32,454 nucleotides of DNA from CAYXNZ01 sp964553705. GTDB lineage: Bacteria > Patescibacteriota > Patescibacteriia > Patescibacteriales > GWC2-42-12. The position numbers and the translations under genes are program-made. The stretch is taken from the NCBI GenBank assembly GCA_964553705.1, contig CAZKKV010000008.1, positions 1 to 32,454 on the forward strand, written 5' to 3'. A model generated the notes under the pieces. The model had not been told where the DNA came from. It searched no databases and saw nothing but the letters and a program-made list of their open reading frames with translations. Shown piece by piece: positions 14,937-23,260 of the stretch (position 1 is its first letter; every line of letters starts with the position of its first letter).

Positions 14937-15584
14937 TTATCGCTTATTTTTTAGGCGATATTGTAACTGAAAATTGTTATTTCCTTTTATAAAGATCACT
15001 TCGCCTTGTGGTGGAATGTCATAAAAGGGAAAACTTCTTACCTCTCCCGGTTTTGCACTGGGGTTGTGGTAGAAAGAATTTATTATTTTTTTACCTTTTT
15101 TTTCAAAAATCCAGAAGCCTGATGGGGAGATGTATTCGAACTGATCTCCTTCGTATATCCGACACAATTTAGTCGGTACCTTTTTTACATTCCATGTCAT
15201 CCATCCGACATCGCGTGGCAATTGAATAGCGGTTTGCGACTTTGGATTAAGAATGATACTTGAAACTTCTTTCGGTGTTTTATGGATAAACGCGAAAAAG
15301 AGAATAAATATTAAAAAGAATGTCAGCCAATTTGTTATATTCTTGATATTAGTTCCTGCATAACAGCCGATTAGAAGCATGGCGATGAAACATTTAATAA
15401 TCAGATATTTCATCATTTTAATATCACCGCTCCAGAAGCTAGGTATGTCTAATATTACTAATAACACGAAGAATAAACCGAAAATTAAAGCAATCCTTTT
15501 TAATATTTTTTCGTTTATGCTTGGTGTATTCCATTTTTTGCCTGAATCTTTTTGTTCAATATTTTCTCCTTGTAATTCTTTCAT
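14937..15584 (-). CDS. Unknown three-helix membrane protein, partner of the SPFH protein
   Basis: I do not recognise a family. The 215 residues have a charged N-terminal segment of about 30 residues and three membrane helices (about 30-48 IALIFGLFFVLLVILDI, 59-76 and 86-102). A soluble C-terminal half of about 110 residues is rich in beta-type and aromatic residues (FEYISPSGFWIFEKKGKKI, PPQGEVIFIKGNNNFQLQY). It starts 15 bases after the SPFH gene, behind a clear GGGAGG Shine-Dalgarno site 6 bases before the ATG. SPFH proteins are often paired with NfeD-type membrane proteins. A helices-plus-beta-domain layout makes this a possible functional analogue, but that is inference only. Confidence 0.6.
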   Translation of the reverse strand: MKELQGENIEQKDSGKKWNTPSINEKILKRIALIFGLFFVLLVILDIPSFWSGDIKMMKYLIIKCFIAMLLIGCYAGTNIKNITNWLTFFLIFILFFAFIHKTPKEVSSIILNPKSQTAIQLPRDVGWMTWNVKKVPTKLCRIYEGDQFEYISPSGFWIFEKKGKKIINSFYHNPSAKPGEVRSFPFYDIPPQGEVIFIKGNNNFQLQYRLKNKR

Positions 15585-15599
15585 TATAGCCTCCCAAAA

Positions 15600-16703
15600 T
15601 TATGTTTTGTTCATTGCGGAAGCACCAATTTGTGCCGCAGCCCCCATTCCTGCTCCAGCTGCTGTACCAGTTTGATCTCCGCCTATGAGAACTTCAGCTT
15701 TTCCGTATGCCTCATATTTCATTCTCTGAATATCCCACGTTATCACATCTTCGATTGGTAATTCTGTGTCTGTAGAAATTTTTTTTAATCTTTTTCCTTG
15801 TTGGCTTCCTTTTAGTTCTTCTGTCTCCACTTCAATGCGAGCTTGTTCAAGCGCATATAAAGCAGCTTCCTTTTCCTTCTCGGCTCTTAAAAGCAGTTGT
15901 CTAATTTCGACAACGTCTTCTGGCAGTTCAATGTCGGTGATGGCCAACCCTCTTATTTCAACTCCCCAATCATTGAAAATACTGGCCTCATCTCCCATAA
16001 TTGTAATAATTTTTTCATGATCAATATTTGATCGTTCCATGAGAGCTTTATCAAGATCTAATTCTCCCAAGTAAGCGCGTAAAGCACTATCTATTTTTTC
16101 CCTTAAAGCCATCATGAAGTTGTCAACCTTAAAGGTTGCTCTGTGCGAAGAATATATTCTGAAATACAGACGGGCGATTACAGGAGATGATGCGTTAGTA
16201 AAGTCAATAGATGAATCTTTTTCTCCATTTCTTTCTTGATCGTCCATGTATAGAGTAGTTATTTGATCGCCAAGATAGACTTTTGATGAGATGGTAGTTA
16301 CGATAGGGAAAAGAAAGTGTAAGCCGGATTCCCACGTATGAAACCACTTGCCGAATAAACAAATTGTGTATTCATTTTCTTGAGACACATTTCTTATACA
16401 AATGATCATGAAAATAGTGTTTGTTACGATAATGGTTACCGGCAGAATAATAGGATTTTTTATACCAAGTAATTTTATTATTGTAAAAATAATAATACTT
16501 GATAGTATAAACCATGCAACAAAAATAAGTAAGCTTATTCTTTTGCCAGTTTTTTGCTTAGCCTTTTTTTCTTTTTCTGAAGATTCTTTTGATCGCTGTC
16601 TGTTGGTTGTTGTTTCTTCATTTGTTGTCGTATCATCTGTTTTTAATTCTTTTTCCCCTACCCCCTTGATTCTACTTAACCATTTACTAAAAAAATTTTT
16701 CAT
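15600..16703 (-). CDS. SPFH/Band 7 (stomatin-like) membrane protein
   Basis: A 367-residue protein. The charged, Thr/Glu/Lys-rich N-terminus of about 50 residues is followed by two hydrophobic stretches (about 52-75 LLIFVAWFILSSIIIFTIIKLL and 80-102). The SPFH domain then runs from about NEYTICLFGKWFHTWESGLHFLFP to GVEIRGLAITDIELPEDVVE. A charged helical coiled-coil-like region follows (LLLRAEKEKEAALYALEQARIEVETEELKG), and the end is Gly/Ala-rich. SPFH proteins form membrane rings or rafts and often steer proteases or channels. The start is ATG 16703: the frame also opens at TTG 16718, but that codon overlaps the GGAGG Shine-Dalgarno sequence. Promoter, leader hairpins and terminator are all visible. 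It is first of two genes. Confidence 0.85.
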   Translation of the reverse strand: MKNFFSKWLSRIKGVGEKELKTDDTTTNEETTTNRQRSKESSEKEKKAKQKTGKRISLLIFVAWFILSSIIIFTIIKLLGIKNPIILPVTIIVTNTIFMIICIRNVSQENEYTICLFGKWFHTWESGLHFLFPIVTTISSKVYLGDQITTLYMDDQERNGEKDSSIDFTNASSPVIARLYFRIYSSHRATFKVDNFMMALREKIDSALRAYLGELDLDKALMERSNIDHEKIITIMGDEASIFNDWGVEIRGLAITDIELPEDVVEIRQLLLRAEKEKEAALYALEQARIEVETEELKGSQQGKRLKKISTDTELPIEDVITWDIQRMKYEAYGKAEVLIGGDQTGTAAGAGMGAAAQIGASAMNKT

Positions 16704-16738
16704 TTTCCTTTCCTCCAATCTAATTTTTTAAATTGTTA

Positions 16739-16801
16739 AAGACCTGCAAAGCTAGGTCTTGTTTTATTTTCTCTCGTATATTTTTACCCATTTTTAATGG
16801 G
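16739..16801 (-). promoter_or_regulatory. Two-hairpin 5' leader of the SPFH operon
   Basis: In the ~115-base leader, CCCATT/AATGGG (16787-16801, loop 3) and AAGACCT/AGGTCTT (16739-16760, loop 8) form two compact hairpins. They lie between the promoter and the GGAGGAAAGG Shine-Dalgarno site (about 16708-16717). No known riboswitch consensus was recognised. On the plus strand the second hairpin is followed by a T-rich stretch. Confidence 0.5.
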
Positions 16802-16825
16802 GTTATTGCCTAACTTTGATTAAAA

Positions 16826-16854
16826 ATTATAGCATAAAATCAAAAAAACGTCAA
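16826..16854 (-). promoter_or_regulatory. Near-consensus promoter of the SPFH operon
   Basis: On the minus strand TTGACG (16854-16849), a 17-base spacer and TATAAT (16831-16826), with TGC before the hexamer, make an extended -10 promoter one base from consensus. The -35 element lies inside the terminator hairpin of the upstream glgA gene. A start near 16819 is predicted. Confidence 0.8.
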
Positions 16855-16875
16855 GTTTAAGAACTGACGTTTTTT
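16842..16875. terminator. Terminator after the glucan cluster, overlapping the SPFH promoter
   Basis: AAAAAACGTCA (16843-16853) pairs with TGACGTTTTTT (16865-16875), with an 11-base loop. It is symmetric, with T-runs on both strands. It is about 190 bases beyond the glgA stop at 17063 and partly overlaps the -35 of the next promoter. Confidence 0.75.
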
Positions 16876-16932
16876 GAGGGAAATTATAAATATTGGCTAA
16901 TATTAAGTAAAAAAGTTATTTTGACGATTTAG

Positions 16933-17009
16933 ATTCCTGCTTTCGCTGGGATGACAGAAGAGGGGTGACGAGATTGCCGCGCTTCGTTGAGACGAAGCTC
17001 GCAATGACA
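16933..17009. repeat. Pair of dispersed palindromic repeats
   Basis: Two modules occur in the gap between the SPFH leader and glgA. ATTCCTGC-TTTC-GCTGGGAT (16933-16952) is one imperfect palindrome followed by GACAG. The second is ATTGC (16973-16977), GCTTCGT (16981-16987), ACGAAGC (16992-16998) and GCAAT (17001-17005), again followed by GACAG. This type of paired repeat is widespread in bacterial intergenic DNA. A related palindrome, CATTGCGAAG/CTTCGCAATG, occurs inside tsaD at 26555-26578. Confidence 0.75.
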
Positions 17010-17062
17010 GCGGATTAAGTGCACCCCAAATCCCATGAACATTTTAATATAATATTTGGTGG

Positions 17063-18481
17063 TTATTTTGTTAATTTTTTGTAAAGTTTCAGGTATTCTT
17101 TGGCGGACTTATCCCAAGAGAAATCTTTTTTTATGCAGTTTAGCTGTAGTTTTTTCCACTTTTTCGGCTTTTCATAATAAATTTTTAAAGCTTGAGATAA
17201 GCTTTGGTAAAGTGCTTGAGGTGAAAATTCTTCAAAAGAAAAGCCAACCTTTTTATCAACTGTGTCTGTTAGTCCACCAGTAGCCCTGACTACTGGTATA
17301 GTGCCGTAGCGCATGGCAATCATTTGTGTTAGACCACATGGTTCAAAACGTGAAGGTACCAGAAATATATCAGATCCGGCGTAAATTTGCTGGGCTAACT
17401 CGACATTAAATTTAATCTGCGCACTTACTTTGTCTGGGTATTTTTTTGCCAATTTTTTGATATGGTCTTCGTATTTTTTTTCACCCGTTCCCAAAAAAAC
17501 AAACTGACAGTCCAATCCAATAAATTTATCAGTAATTAGTTCCAATCCTTTTTGCCAGACTAGTCTAGAGACAAAACCTATTAAAGCTATTTTTTTATTT
17601 TGGGGCAAGTTCAGTTGTTTTTGCAGAGCAAGTTTATTTTCGTTTTTTTTGTCTAAATTTTTGATGGAATATTTTTGTTTAATAAATTTGTCGGTTTGCG
17701 GGTTAAAAAAATCAGTATCAATACCGTTTAGGATGCCTGAGATTTTATTTTTATTTTGTCTGATAATTTTTTCCAAGCCGGCGCCGTAGATAGATAAGGC
17801 AATTTCTTTGGCGTAAGCTGGGCTGACAGTATTAACCTTGTCGGCGTTAATGATTCCTTGCACCATAAAATTAATATCACCGTCCTGGGCGTCGCGACTG
17901 AGTGATTTGAGGGAATTTTTCGTTAGATTGCCTGTTGAGAGAATTTCTATGTTTGATTTCCCTTGATGATTGAGATTGTGAATAGTATAGAGAGTCTTTA
18001 TGTTTTTAGTAAAAGCAGAGTCAGAGGTTTTTAAAAGGTCGGTAATCAAAGCTGTGTGAAAATCATGACAATTAATTATGTCTGGTTTGAATTTTATTAT
18101 AGGCAGAGCGTGCAGAACAGCTAGAGAAAAAAAGAGAAATCGTTCAGAACTATTTTTTGAATAAATAAATTTTTGTCCGAAATATTTCTGGCAGTCAATC
18201 AAATAAATGATTATTTTTTTGCCTGGTAGGCTGGTTTGCCAGAGATTTATTTTGACCTCTTCTTTTCCTGACTTAACTTTTATATTGGAATGAATTTTTT
18301 TGAGCTTAAATTTTTTGCGATCAATAGAGCCATACAATGGTATTATAATTCTGATATCGCAACCCAGATTTTTTAAGGCAGATGGTAGACTGCCGACCAC
18401 ATCAGCTAGACCACCCACTTTGGCTAGAGGGGCTATTTCAGTTGAAACCATCAATACTTTTACTTTTTTATTTTTGAGCAT
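17063..18481 (-). CDS. glgA: Glycogen/starch synthase GlgA (copy 1)
   Basis: A GT5 glycosyltransferase that extends alpha-1,4-glucan from ADP- or UDP-glucose. In 472 residues it starts VKVLMVSTEIAPLAKVGGLADVVGSLP, with the KxGGL donor motif at about 22-26. INCHDFHTALI, TIHNLNHQG and SGILNGIDTDFFNP follow. The C-terminal catalytic region is FVPSRFEPCGLTQMIAMRYGTIPVVRATGGLTDTV, containing the conserved EPCGLTQ block. It is the last gene of the minus-strand glucan cluster, 10 bases after the PHP gene. A second, diverged GlgA lies at 21746-23239. No ADP-glucose pyrophosphorylase gene is in the window, so the donor is uncertain. Confidence 0.93.
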   Translation of the reverse strand: MLKNKKVKVLMVSTEIAPLAKVGGLADVVGSLPSALKNLGCDIRIIIPLYGSIDRKKFKLKKIHSNIKVKSGKEEVKINLWQTSLPGKKIIIYLIDCQKYFGQKFIYSKNSSERFLFFSLAVLHALPIIKFKPDIINCHDFHTALITDLLKTSDSAFTKNIKTLYTIHNLNHQGKSNIEILSTGNLTKNSLKSLSRDAQDGDINFMVQGIINADKVNTVSPAYAKEIALSIYGAGLEKIIRQNKNKISGILNGIDTDFFNPQTDKFIKQKYSIKNLDKKNENKLALQKQLNLPQNKKIALIGFVSRLVWQKGLELITDKFIGLDCQFVFLGTGEKKYEDHIKKLAKKYPDKVSAQIKFNVELAQQIYAGSDIFLVPSRFEPCGLTQMIAMRYGTIPVVRATGGLTDTVDKKVGFSFEEFSPQALYQSLSQALKIYYEKPKKWKKLQLNCIKKDFSWDKSAKEYLKLYKKLTK

Positions 18482-18491
18482 AAATTAGTAA

Positions 18492-19358
18492 TTAGCCGAT
18501 TATTTTTTCTATGTTTTTTAAATATTTAGAATCAATTTTAAAATATTGCCATGAGTTTTGCAACAGATAATTATCACCTTCATGACGGTGGAAATCAGAA
18601 CCACCGGTTTCTATAAAATTAAGCTCTCTGGTTATGCGCTGGGAAAACATAACGGCGCCAATTGAGTGGTGGGGAGAGAGAACTTCAATTCCGTCAATGC
18701 CTATTTTTTTTAGTTTTATCAGGAGAGCTTTTCTTAATTGATTATGTTTTCCGGGGTGGTTTAAAACCAGCTGACCGTTAATTTTTTTTCTTATTTTTAA
18801 TATCTTCTCAAGACTAATATAACTGTTAGCTAATTTGCCTATTTTTGGATTGTAAAAATATTCTTTTATTATTTCTTTTTCGTCAGGATTGTTGTTTTTT
18901 AAACGTTTTTTTATCAGTTGTTGATTTTGTGGTATTGACCAGATTTCGTCAATAATGCGATTAACTGGTATGTAGTGAGTATATTTGTCTAGAGTTTTTT
19001 CAATGTTTAATTTTATTAAATTTTTTTTGGTTAGTTTTTTTAGAATTTTTCTCATTTGGTTTCTCCTTCTAACTTGGCTTTGGCGAAGCATCTCATGAAG
19101 CTCGGGATTTTTTTCATCAAAATTAAACCAAAGAAGGTTAAGTCTTTGATTTTTTAGTTTGACATATAATTCTAGTCCGACGATTGGTTTGATTTTATGT
19201 TTTTTGCAGGCTATTTTAAATTCATCCAGTCCACCGACTGTATTATGGTCGGTCAGAGAGGCTGTTTTGACACCTTGCTTTGATATAAATTTTGCTAATT
19301 TAGTTGGCGTTAAATAACCATCAGAATATGTCGAGTGAAGTTGAAGGTCGAGCAACAT
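18492..19358 (-). CDS. PHP-domain phosphoesterase
   Basis: A 288-residue member of the polymerase and histidinol phosphatase (PHP) family. These are metal-dependent phosphoesterases; stand-alone relatives split 3',5'-nucleoside bisphosphates or short RNA 5' ends. The N-terminus LDLQLHSTYSDGYLTPTKLA carries the HxH metal pair. LTDHNTVGGLDEF, LVLNHPGKHN and TGGSDFHRHEGDN supply the later metal ligands. The middle (about 95-180) is lysine-rich and less conserved. It lies within the glucan cluster upstream of glgA, but no link between its chemistry and glucan is known to me. The substrate is therefore open. Confidence 0.85.
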   Translation of the reverse strand: MLLDLQLHSTYSDGYLTPTKLAKFISKQGVKTASLTDHNTVGGLDEFKIACKKHKIKPIVGLELYVKLKNQRLNLLWFNFDEKNPELHEMLRQSQVRRRNQMRKILKKLTKKNLIKLNIEKTLDKYTHYIPVNRIIDEIWSIPQNQQLIKKRLKNNNPDEKEIIKEYFYNPKIGKLANSYISLEKILKIRKKINGQLVLNHPGKHNQLRKALLIKLKKIGIDGIEVLSPHHSIGAVMFSQRITRELNFIETGGSDFHRHEGDNYLLQNSWQYFKIDSKYLKNIEKIIG

Positions 19359-19436
19359 ATAGGGGGTGTTTATGTTTAAAAAATGAGATTGTTTTAAAAA
19401 TTTACCGTATTATTTTTTGCTAAAAATATTAACGGT

Positions 19437-20456
19437 CTATAGTTTCAGATTTTTTTTAACCTGTGCAACTAGAAGTTCGGCTCGTTCTGGTTCGGCGTTG
19501 TATTTTAAGAAGAAGAAAGTAGCGGTTCTTAAAGCAGTCCAGTTATAATAATAATTGATTCTTTCTTGGAGTTTGGAGTCTAATTTTATTTTAGCATTAC
19601 TTGTGTAGTTCTCCAAGAATAAATTTTTAATTTGGTCGGCGTAGTCTTTGTCGTTTATTTTTCGCATTGTCATATATTCAATCTGCTGTAGAAAGGTGCC
19701 AATATCTCGAGCAAAGTCTGACAGACAAATGTCAGTAAAGTCTATTACCGCAATTTTGTTGGCGCTAATTTTTATAATATTTTCCGGGTGAGCATCACCG
19801 TGGACAAGCCAGCGTTTTGTGGTTGATTGAAAAAAGGTGTTTTCTTTCCCAATAAAATATTTGTAAGCATTTTTATAGATTTGGTAATAGTGAGGATAGA
19901 GATCTTTGATTGAGGCAAAAATGTGTTTTGTTCCTGGGATAACTGTTTCTATTCGGCTATTTTGTTGGTTGAAATTTTTAGCTTTTTTTGTCGGAGTGTT
20001 ATGAAGCTTGGCAAACCATTTAGCCGCTTTGGGTATGATAGCGTCTATTTCTGATCGGTTATTCTTTCTGATGAATTGATAAAGATTTTTCCCTTTTACT
20101 CCACGATAGAAAAAAGCGTTAAAATAACTGGAATAAAATAGCGGATGCGGTATGCTGAGTCGGCTGTTAGCAAAGCCGTTTTGCCAAAGAAAATTCAGAG
20201 CTTCAAACGATTTTTTCCTCGGTTCCTCGCTATGGGCTGAGCAAAAAAAAGAAAGTTGCTTGGTTTTACCAGTTTTTGTGTTAAAAATTGTTTTGAATTC
20301 AAGTACTACATGATAAGTATCTTCCCAGACCCCTTCTTTTATTGGTTGAATATCAATTTTTTTTATATTCAAAAAATCAGGATAATGCAGAAGCAGTTTA
20401 TCGTTAAACAGTTCTAGGACAAATTGTTCGTCAAATAATTTTAAAATTTTGTTCAT
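19437..20456 (-). CDS. APH-family phosphotransferase (kinase-like fold)
   Basis: A 339-residue protein of the aminoglycoside phosphotransferase/choline-kinase type. The catalytic loop is WLVHGDAHPENIIKIS (HGDxHxxN) and the metal-binding motif is IAVIDFTDICLSDFARDIGTFL. The N-lobe is poorly conserved. Family members phosphorylate small hydroxyl compounds, including sugars in maltokinases and fructosamine kinases. Its position between a PHP hydrolase and a GH57 enzyme, with glgA genes on both sides, makes a sugar or oligosaccharide substrate plausible. Antibiotic resistance is not implied. The start ATG 20456 lies next to a palindromic repeat and has no Shine-Dalgarno site. Confidence 0.8.
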   Translation of the reverse strand: MNKILKLFDEQFVLELFNDKLLLHYPDFLNIKKIDIQPIKEGVWEDTYHVVLEFKTIFNTKTGKTKQLSFFCSAHSEEPRKKSFEALNFLWQNGFANSRLSIPHPLFYSSYFNAFFYRGVKGKNLYQFIRKNNRSEIDAIIPKAAKWFAKLHNTPTKKAKNFNQQNSRIETVIPGTKHIFASIKDLYPHYYQIYKNAYKYFIGKENTFFQSTTKRWLVHGDAHPENIIKISANKIAVIDFTDICLSDFARDIGTFLQQIEYMTMRKINDKDYADQIKNLFLENYTSNAKIKLDSKLQERINYYYNWTALRTATFFFLKYNAEPERAELLVAQVKKNLKL

Positions 20457-20506
20457 AGGTTATTTGCTTCGCAAACCTGGGCTACAAATGTGGGACATTC
20501 GAATGT
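20457..20506. repeat. Palindromic intergenic repeat
   Basis: AGGTTATTTGC-TTC-GCAAACCT (20457-20478) folds as a bulged hairpin. ACATTCGAATGT (20495-20506) is a perfect 12-base palindrome. It fills the short gap upstream of the APH-type gene, and the GCTTCGC core is shared with other repeats in the window. Confidence 0.5.
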
Positions 20507-20520
20507 TAATATTGTTTAAA

Positions 20521-21681
20521 TTATTTTTTCCAATAATAATTCCAATGCTTATTCCAGACCATTTTTTTGATGTCTATATATATTTTTTCTGATTTAATTT
20601 TTATTTTTTTTGTAGTAATATCATCAAGAGCACGAACAGCTCTGATTAATTCATTTAAGCCACGCTCTATTTCATCTGGACTCCATGAGATTGGTCCGAA
20701 TAAACGAAAATCTTTGGCGCTCGCCCACCAGAATGTACAACTGGCAAAACCTCTGACTAAGTGCCAGCGAGCCCAAGTATAATTTTTATCAGCCTGGTTT
20801 TTTTCTATTATTTGGTAGACGAGATTAGCAAATTGCCAGAGTTTTTGTTGGATTTTGTTTTTTTTATCAAACCACAAGGCATAGGGGATGTTTTTTTTCA
20901 ATTCGCTTTCTAGTGAATCCCAGCTACATGGCTTAATATCAACAGCTTCTAAATCATTGTGTTTAGAAATAAATTCTGAAATTGTTTGGGTTTTAAGTGA
21001 ATTTATTTTTAATAGTTTTTCAAGTTCAGCAGTTTGGTCAACGTGTCTTAAACCGTAGAGTTCGCCGTCCGTTGCGGTAATAATGTTTTTTTCTTCCGGC
21101 TTCTCTATTTTTTTTATAATTAGTTCTGGTACATAGCATTTTGAATATTCTCTTGACCGAAAAATAATTTTTAAGCCACTGTTTGTGTCTTGGTATGATT
21201 TGTTGAAATCAACTTGATTTAAATGTCCGTTGTAAGCGATTTCGTCTAGCACTAACCATTCATAACCAAGTTCTTTTATGATTTTGGCGACATTGGCGCC
21301 GTAAGCCATTTCGGGTAGGAAAAAACCTTTGGGTTTAAAGTTCTTGCCAAAGTGTTTTTTTAATATTTCTTCGTTTTCTTTGATTTGTCTAATTGTTTCT
21401 TCTTTTGGGATCAATGGCAGGAGTGCATGGTAGGCAACTGAACCAGTTAATTCTAATTGACCAGTCGAGACTAGTTTGTTTAAACGTTTAATTAAGTCGT
21501 GATAGCCTAACTCTTCCCAACGTAAAAATAAGCAGCCAGCTATATTAAAAGTGAATTTTATTTGCGGATGCTCTTCAAGCGATCTAACTAATCTAAGATA
21601 GCTCATTTCTGTTGCTTCTTTTATTACATGACCATCTGTGTTTACCGGTTGATATAAATGGAGAAAATTTATCCAAAGCAT
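20521..21681 (-). CDS. GH57-family glycoside hydrolase/glucanotransferase
   Basis: A 386-residue enzyme of family GH57, which includes alpha-amylases, 4-alpha-glucanotransferases and glycogen-branching enzymes. The opening INFLHLYQPVNTDGH is the GH57 first motif. PKGFFLPEMAYGANVAKII holds the expected nucleophile glutamate, and ITATDGELYGLRHVDQ the expected aspartate region. FTFNIAGCLFLRWEELG and LTGSVAYHALLPLIP are other family blocks. It is near the short end for the family. It lies between the two glgA genes on the same strand, consistent with remodelling or branching of the glucan they make. The exact reaction cannot be decided here. Confidence 0.85.
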   Translation of the reverse strand: MLWINFLHLYQPVNTDGHVIKEATEMSYLRLVRSLEEHPQIKFTFNIAGCLFLRWEELGYHDLIKRLNKLVSTGQLELTGSVAYHALLPLIPKEETIRQIKENEEILKKHFGKNFKPKGFFLPEMAYGANVAKIIKELGYEWLVLDEIAYNGHLNQVDFNKSYQDTNSGLKIIFRSREYSKCYVPELIIKKIEKPEEKNIITATDGELYGLRHVDQTAELEKLLKINSLKTQTISEFISKHNDLEAVDIKPCSWDSLESELKKNIPYALWFDKKNKIQQKLWQFANLVYQIIEKNQADKNYTWARWHLVRGFASCTFWWASAKDFRLFGPISWSPDEIERGLNELIRAVRALDDITTKKIKIKSEKIYIDIKKMVWNKHWNYYWKK

Positions 21682-21745
21682 ATTACAAATTAAGAATTAA
21701 AAATTATAAATTAAGAAGTGGGGATTGAAAATGGAGAATGGAAAA
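21682..21745. repeat. AT-rich degenerate tandem repeat between GH57 and glgA
   Basis: The 64-base gap consists of variants of AATTAAGAATTAAAAATTA and GGAGAATGGAAAATT words. Similar words occur at 551-560 and near 1091-1106. No gene or clear hairpin was seen. Confidence 0.4.
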
Positions 21746-23239
21746 TTATTTTTTGTGGTGGCCATTACCGTTTTTTAAACGTAAAGCTTTGCGGTACAAG
21801 GCGACATATTTTTTCGCTGGAATTTCCCAGCTGTTTGATTCTTGCATGGCTCTAATCTGTAAATCTCTCCAAGCATGTTTGTATTTGTAAGTTTCAAATG
21901 CTCTGATAATGGCGCCAAAAAGAGATAACTCGTTGAATTGTTCAAAGACAATGCCGGTGCCCTTATTAGTTGCGGGGTTAAAATTAATGACAGTGTCATT
22001 TAAACCGCCGATTTTTCTGACTATTGGCACACAACCATAGCGCATGGCTTTTAATTGATTTATGCCACAGGGCTCATAGTGCGATGGCAACAGAAAGAAA
22101 TCAGCTCCAGCGTAAACCAAGGTTTCATATTGCTGATTTTTTTCATGCGACGGAATGACAATTAATTTTTTTGGGTATTTTCTGGATATTTTTTTAAGTT
22201 CCTTGATATAAGTTTTATCGCCGGCGCCGAGAATAATCATTTGTAGGTCATATTGCATTAGCTGCGACATTATTTTTAAAAGTAGCTCAAAACCTTTTTG
22301 AAAAGTAACACGTGAGGTTGTACAGAACAAAGGAGTTTTCAAGTCAACTGGCAGTCCGACTTTTTTTTGGATACATTCTTTGTTTAATTTTTTGCGATGA
22401 ATTTTTCGATGATTGAAATTTTTACACAATCCTGGATCGCGAGCCGGATTAAAAGCATTGTAATCTATACCATTAACGATACCGAATAGCCGGTCTTGGC
22501 GGTTGCGCAGAATACGATATAGGTCTTGACCAACGTTTTTGGTTAATAACTCATTGCGGTATTGTTCACTGACAGTATTAATGATGTCGGCTGACAAAAT
22601 AGCTCTTTTGGCGAAGTTAATATATTCAATTTTTGGATCAGACAGATGAGGAATTCTTGAATGACCGTAATCCTTTTTTTTCGCTGGCACTTCCCACCAG
22701 TTTTTGCCGAATTGAAAAATTAAGTTATGGATAGTAAAAATAGTTTTGGCTTTCCTTAGTGTTTTTGAATAACGAAAATCTGTTTTTAGATAATAAGGAA
22801 TTAGACCTGTCATCCAATCGTGACATTGCACAATGTCAGCCTCAAATTTCAGAAGAGAAATCAGTTTTAGGGCAGCTACATCAAAAATTAAAAAACGGGT
22901 GTTTTCATGGCTTGAACCATAAAGATTTTTTTTACGCGAAAAAAATTTTTTATTTTCAATAAAATAAATCGGCAAGCCTTTCATTAGATAACCTTGCCAA
23001 TAATTTATTTTAACTGATTCTTTGGAGTTTAGGTAAACTTCGACATCTTTATGTATTAATTTTAAATTCAATCCTTTTTTATTAATAATTTGTCCGTAGA
23101 GTGGAGTAATTACAATAACTTCGTGGCCAATCCTTTTGATCGCTTTTGGCAGACTACGGGTAACATCAGCCAGACCTCCGGTTTTTGAATACGGGGCAAC
23201 TTCTGATGCTATGTGAACTATTTTTAATTTTGTTGACAT
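21746..23239 (-). CDS. glgA: Glycogen/starch synthase GlgA-like (copy 2)
   Basis: A 497-residue GT5-type glucan synthase, diverged from copy 1. It opens IVHIASEVAPYSKTGGLADVTRSLP, with the KxGGL donor motif. It has IVQCHDWMTGLIPYYL, TIFTIHNLIFQFG, FGIVNGIDYNAFNP and the catalytic block LPSHYEPCGINQLKAMRYGCVPIVRKIGGLNDTV. The invariant EPCG is kept, but other residues around it differ from copy 1 (INQLKAM against LTQMIAM). This hints at a different acceptor, donor or product. A lysine- and histidine-rich tail ends the protein. It starts 21 bases after the ruvC stop and is probably co-transcribed with yebC-ruvC and the downstream glucan genes. Confidence 0.92.
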   Translation of the reverse strand: MSTKLKIVHIASEVAPYSKTGGLADVTRSLPKAIKRIGHEVIVITPLYGQIINKKGLNLKLIHKDVEVYLNSKESVKINYWQGYLMKGLPIYFIENKKFFSRKKNLYGSSHENTRFLIFDVAALKLISLLKFEADIVQCHDWMTGLIPYYLKTDFRYSKTLRKAKTIFTIHNLIFQFGKNWWEVPAKKKDYGHSRIPHLSDPKIEYINFAKRAILSADIINTVSEQYRNELLTKNVGQDLYRILRNRQDRLFGIVNGIDYNAFNPARDPGLCKNFNHRKIHRKKLNKECIQKKVGLPVDLKTPLFCTTSRVTFQKGFELLLKIMSQLMQYDLQMIILGAGDKTYIKELKKISRKYPKKLIVIPSHEKNQQYETLVYAGADFFLLPSHYEPCGINQLKAMRYGCVPIVRKIGGLNDTVINFNPATNKGTGIVFEQFNELSLFGAIIRAFETYKYKHAWRDLQIRAMQESNSWEIPAKKYVALYRKALRLKNGNGHHKK

Positions 23240-23260
23240 ATAATAATATGATTTTGTATT

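Noticed and set aside
16704..16718. TTG start for the SPFH protein five codons upstream
   Set aside because: The codon overlaps the GGAGG Shine-Dalgarno sequence that serves the ATG at 16703.
19437..20456. Antibiotic-resistance gene (aminoglycoside phosphotransferase)
   Set aside because: The fold is shared by many metabolic kinases and the neighbours are glucan enzymes.
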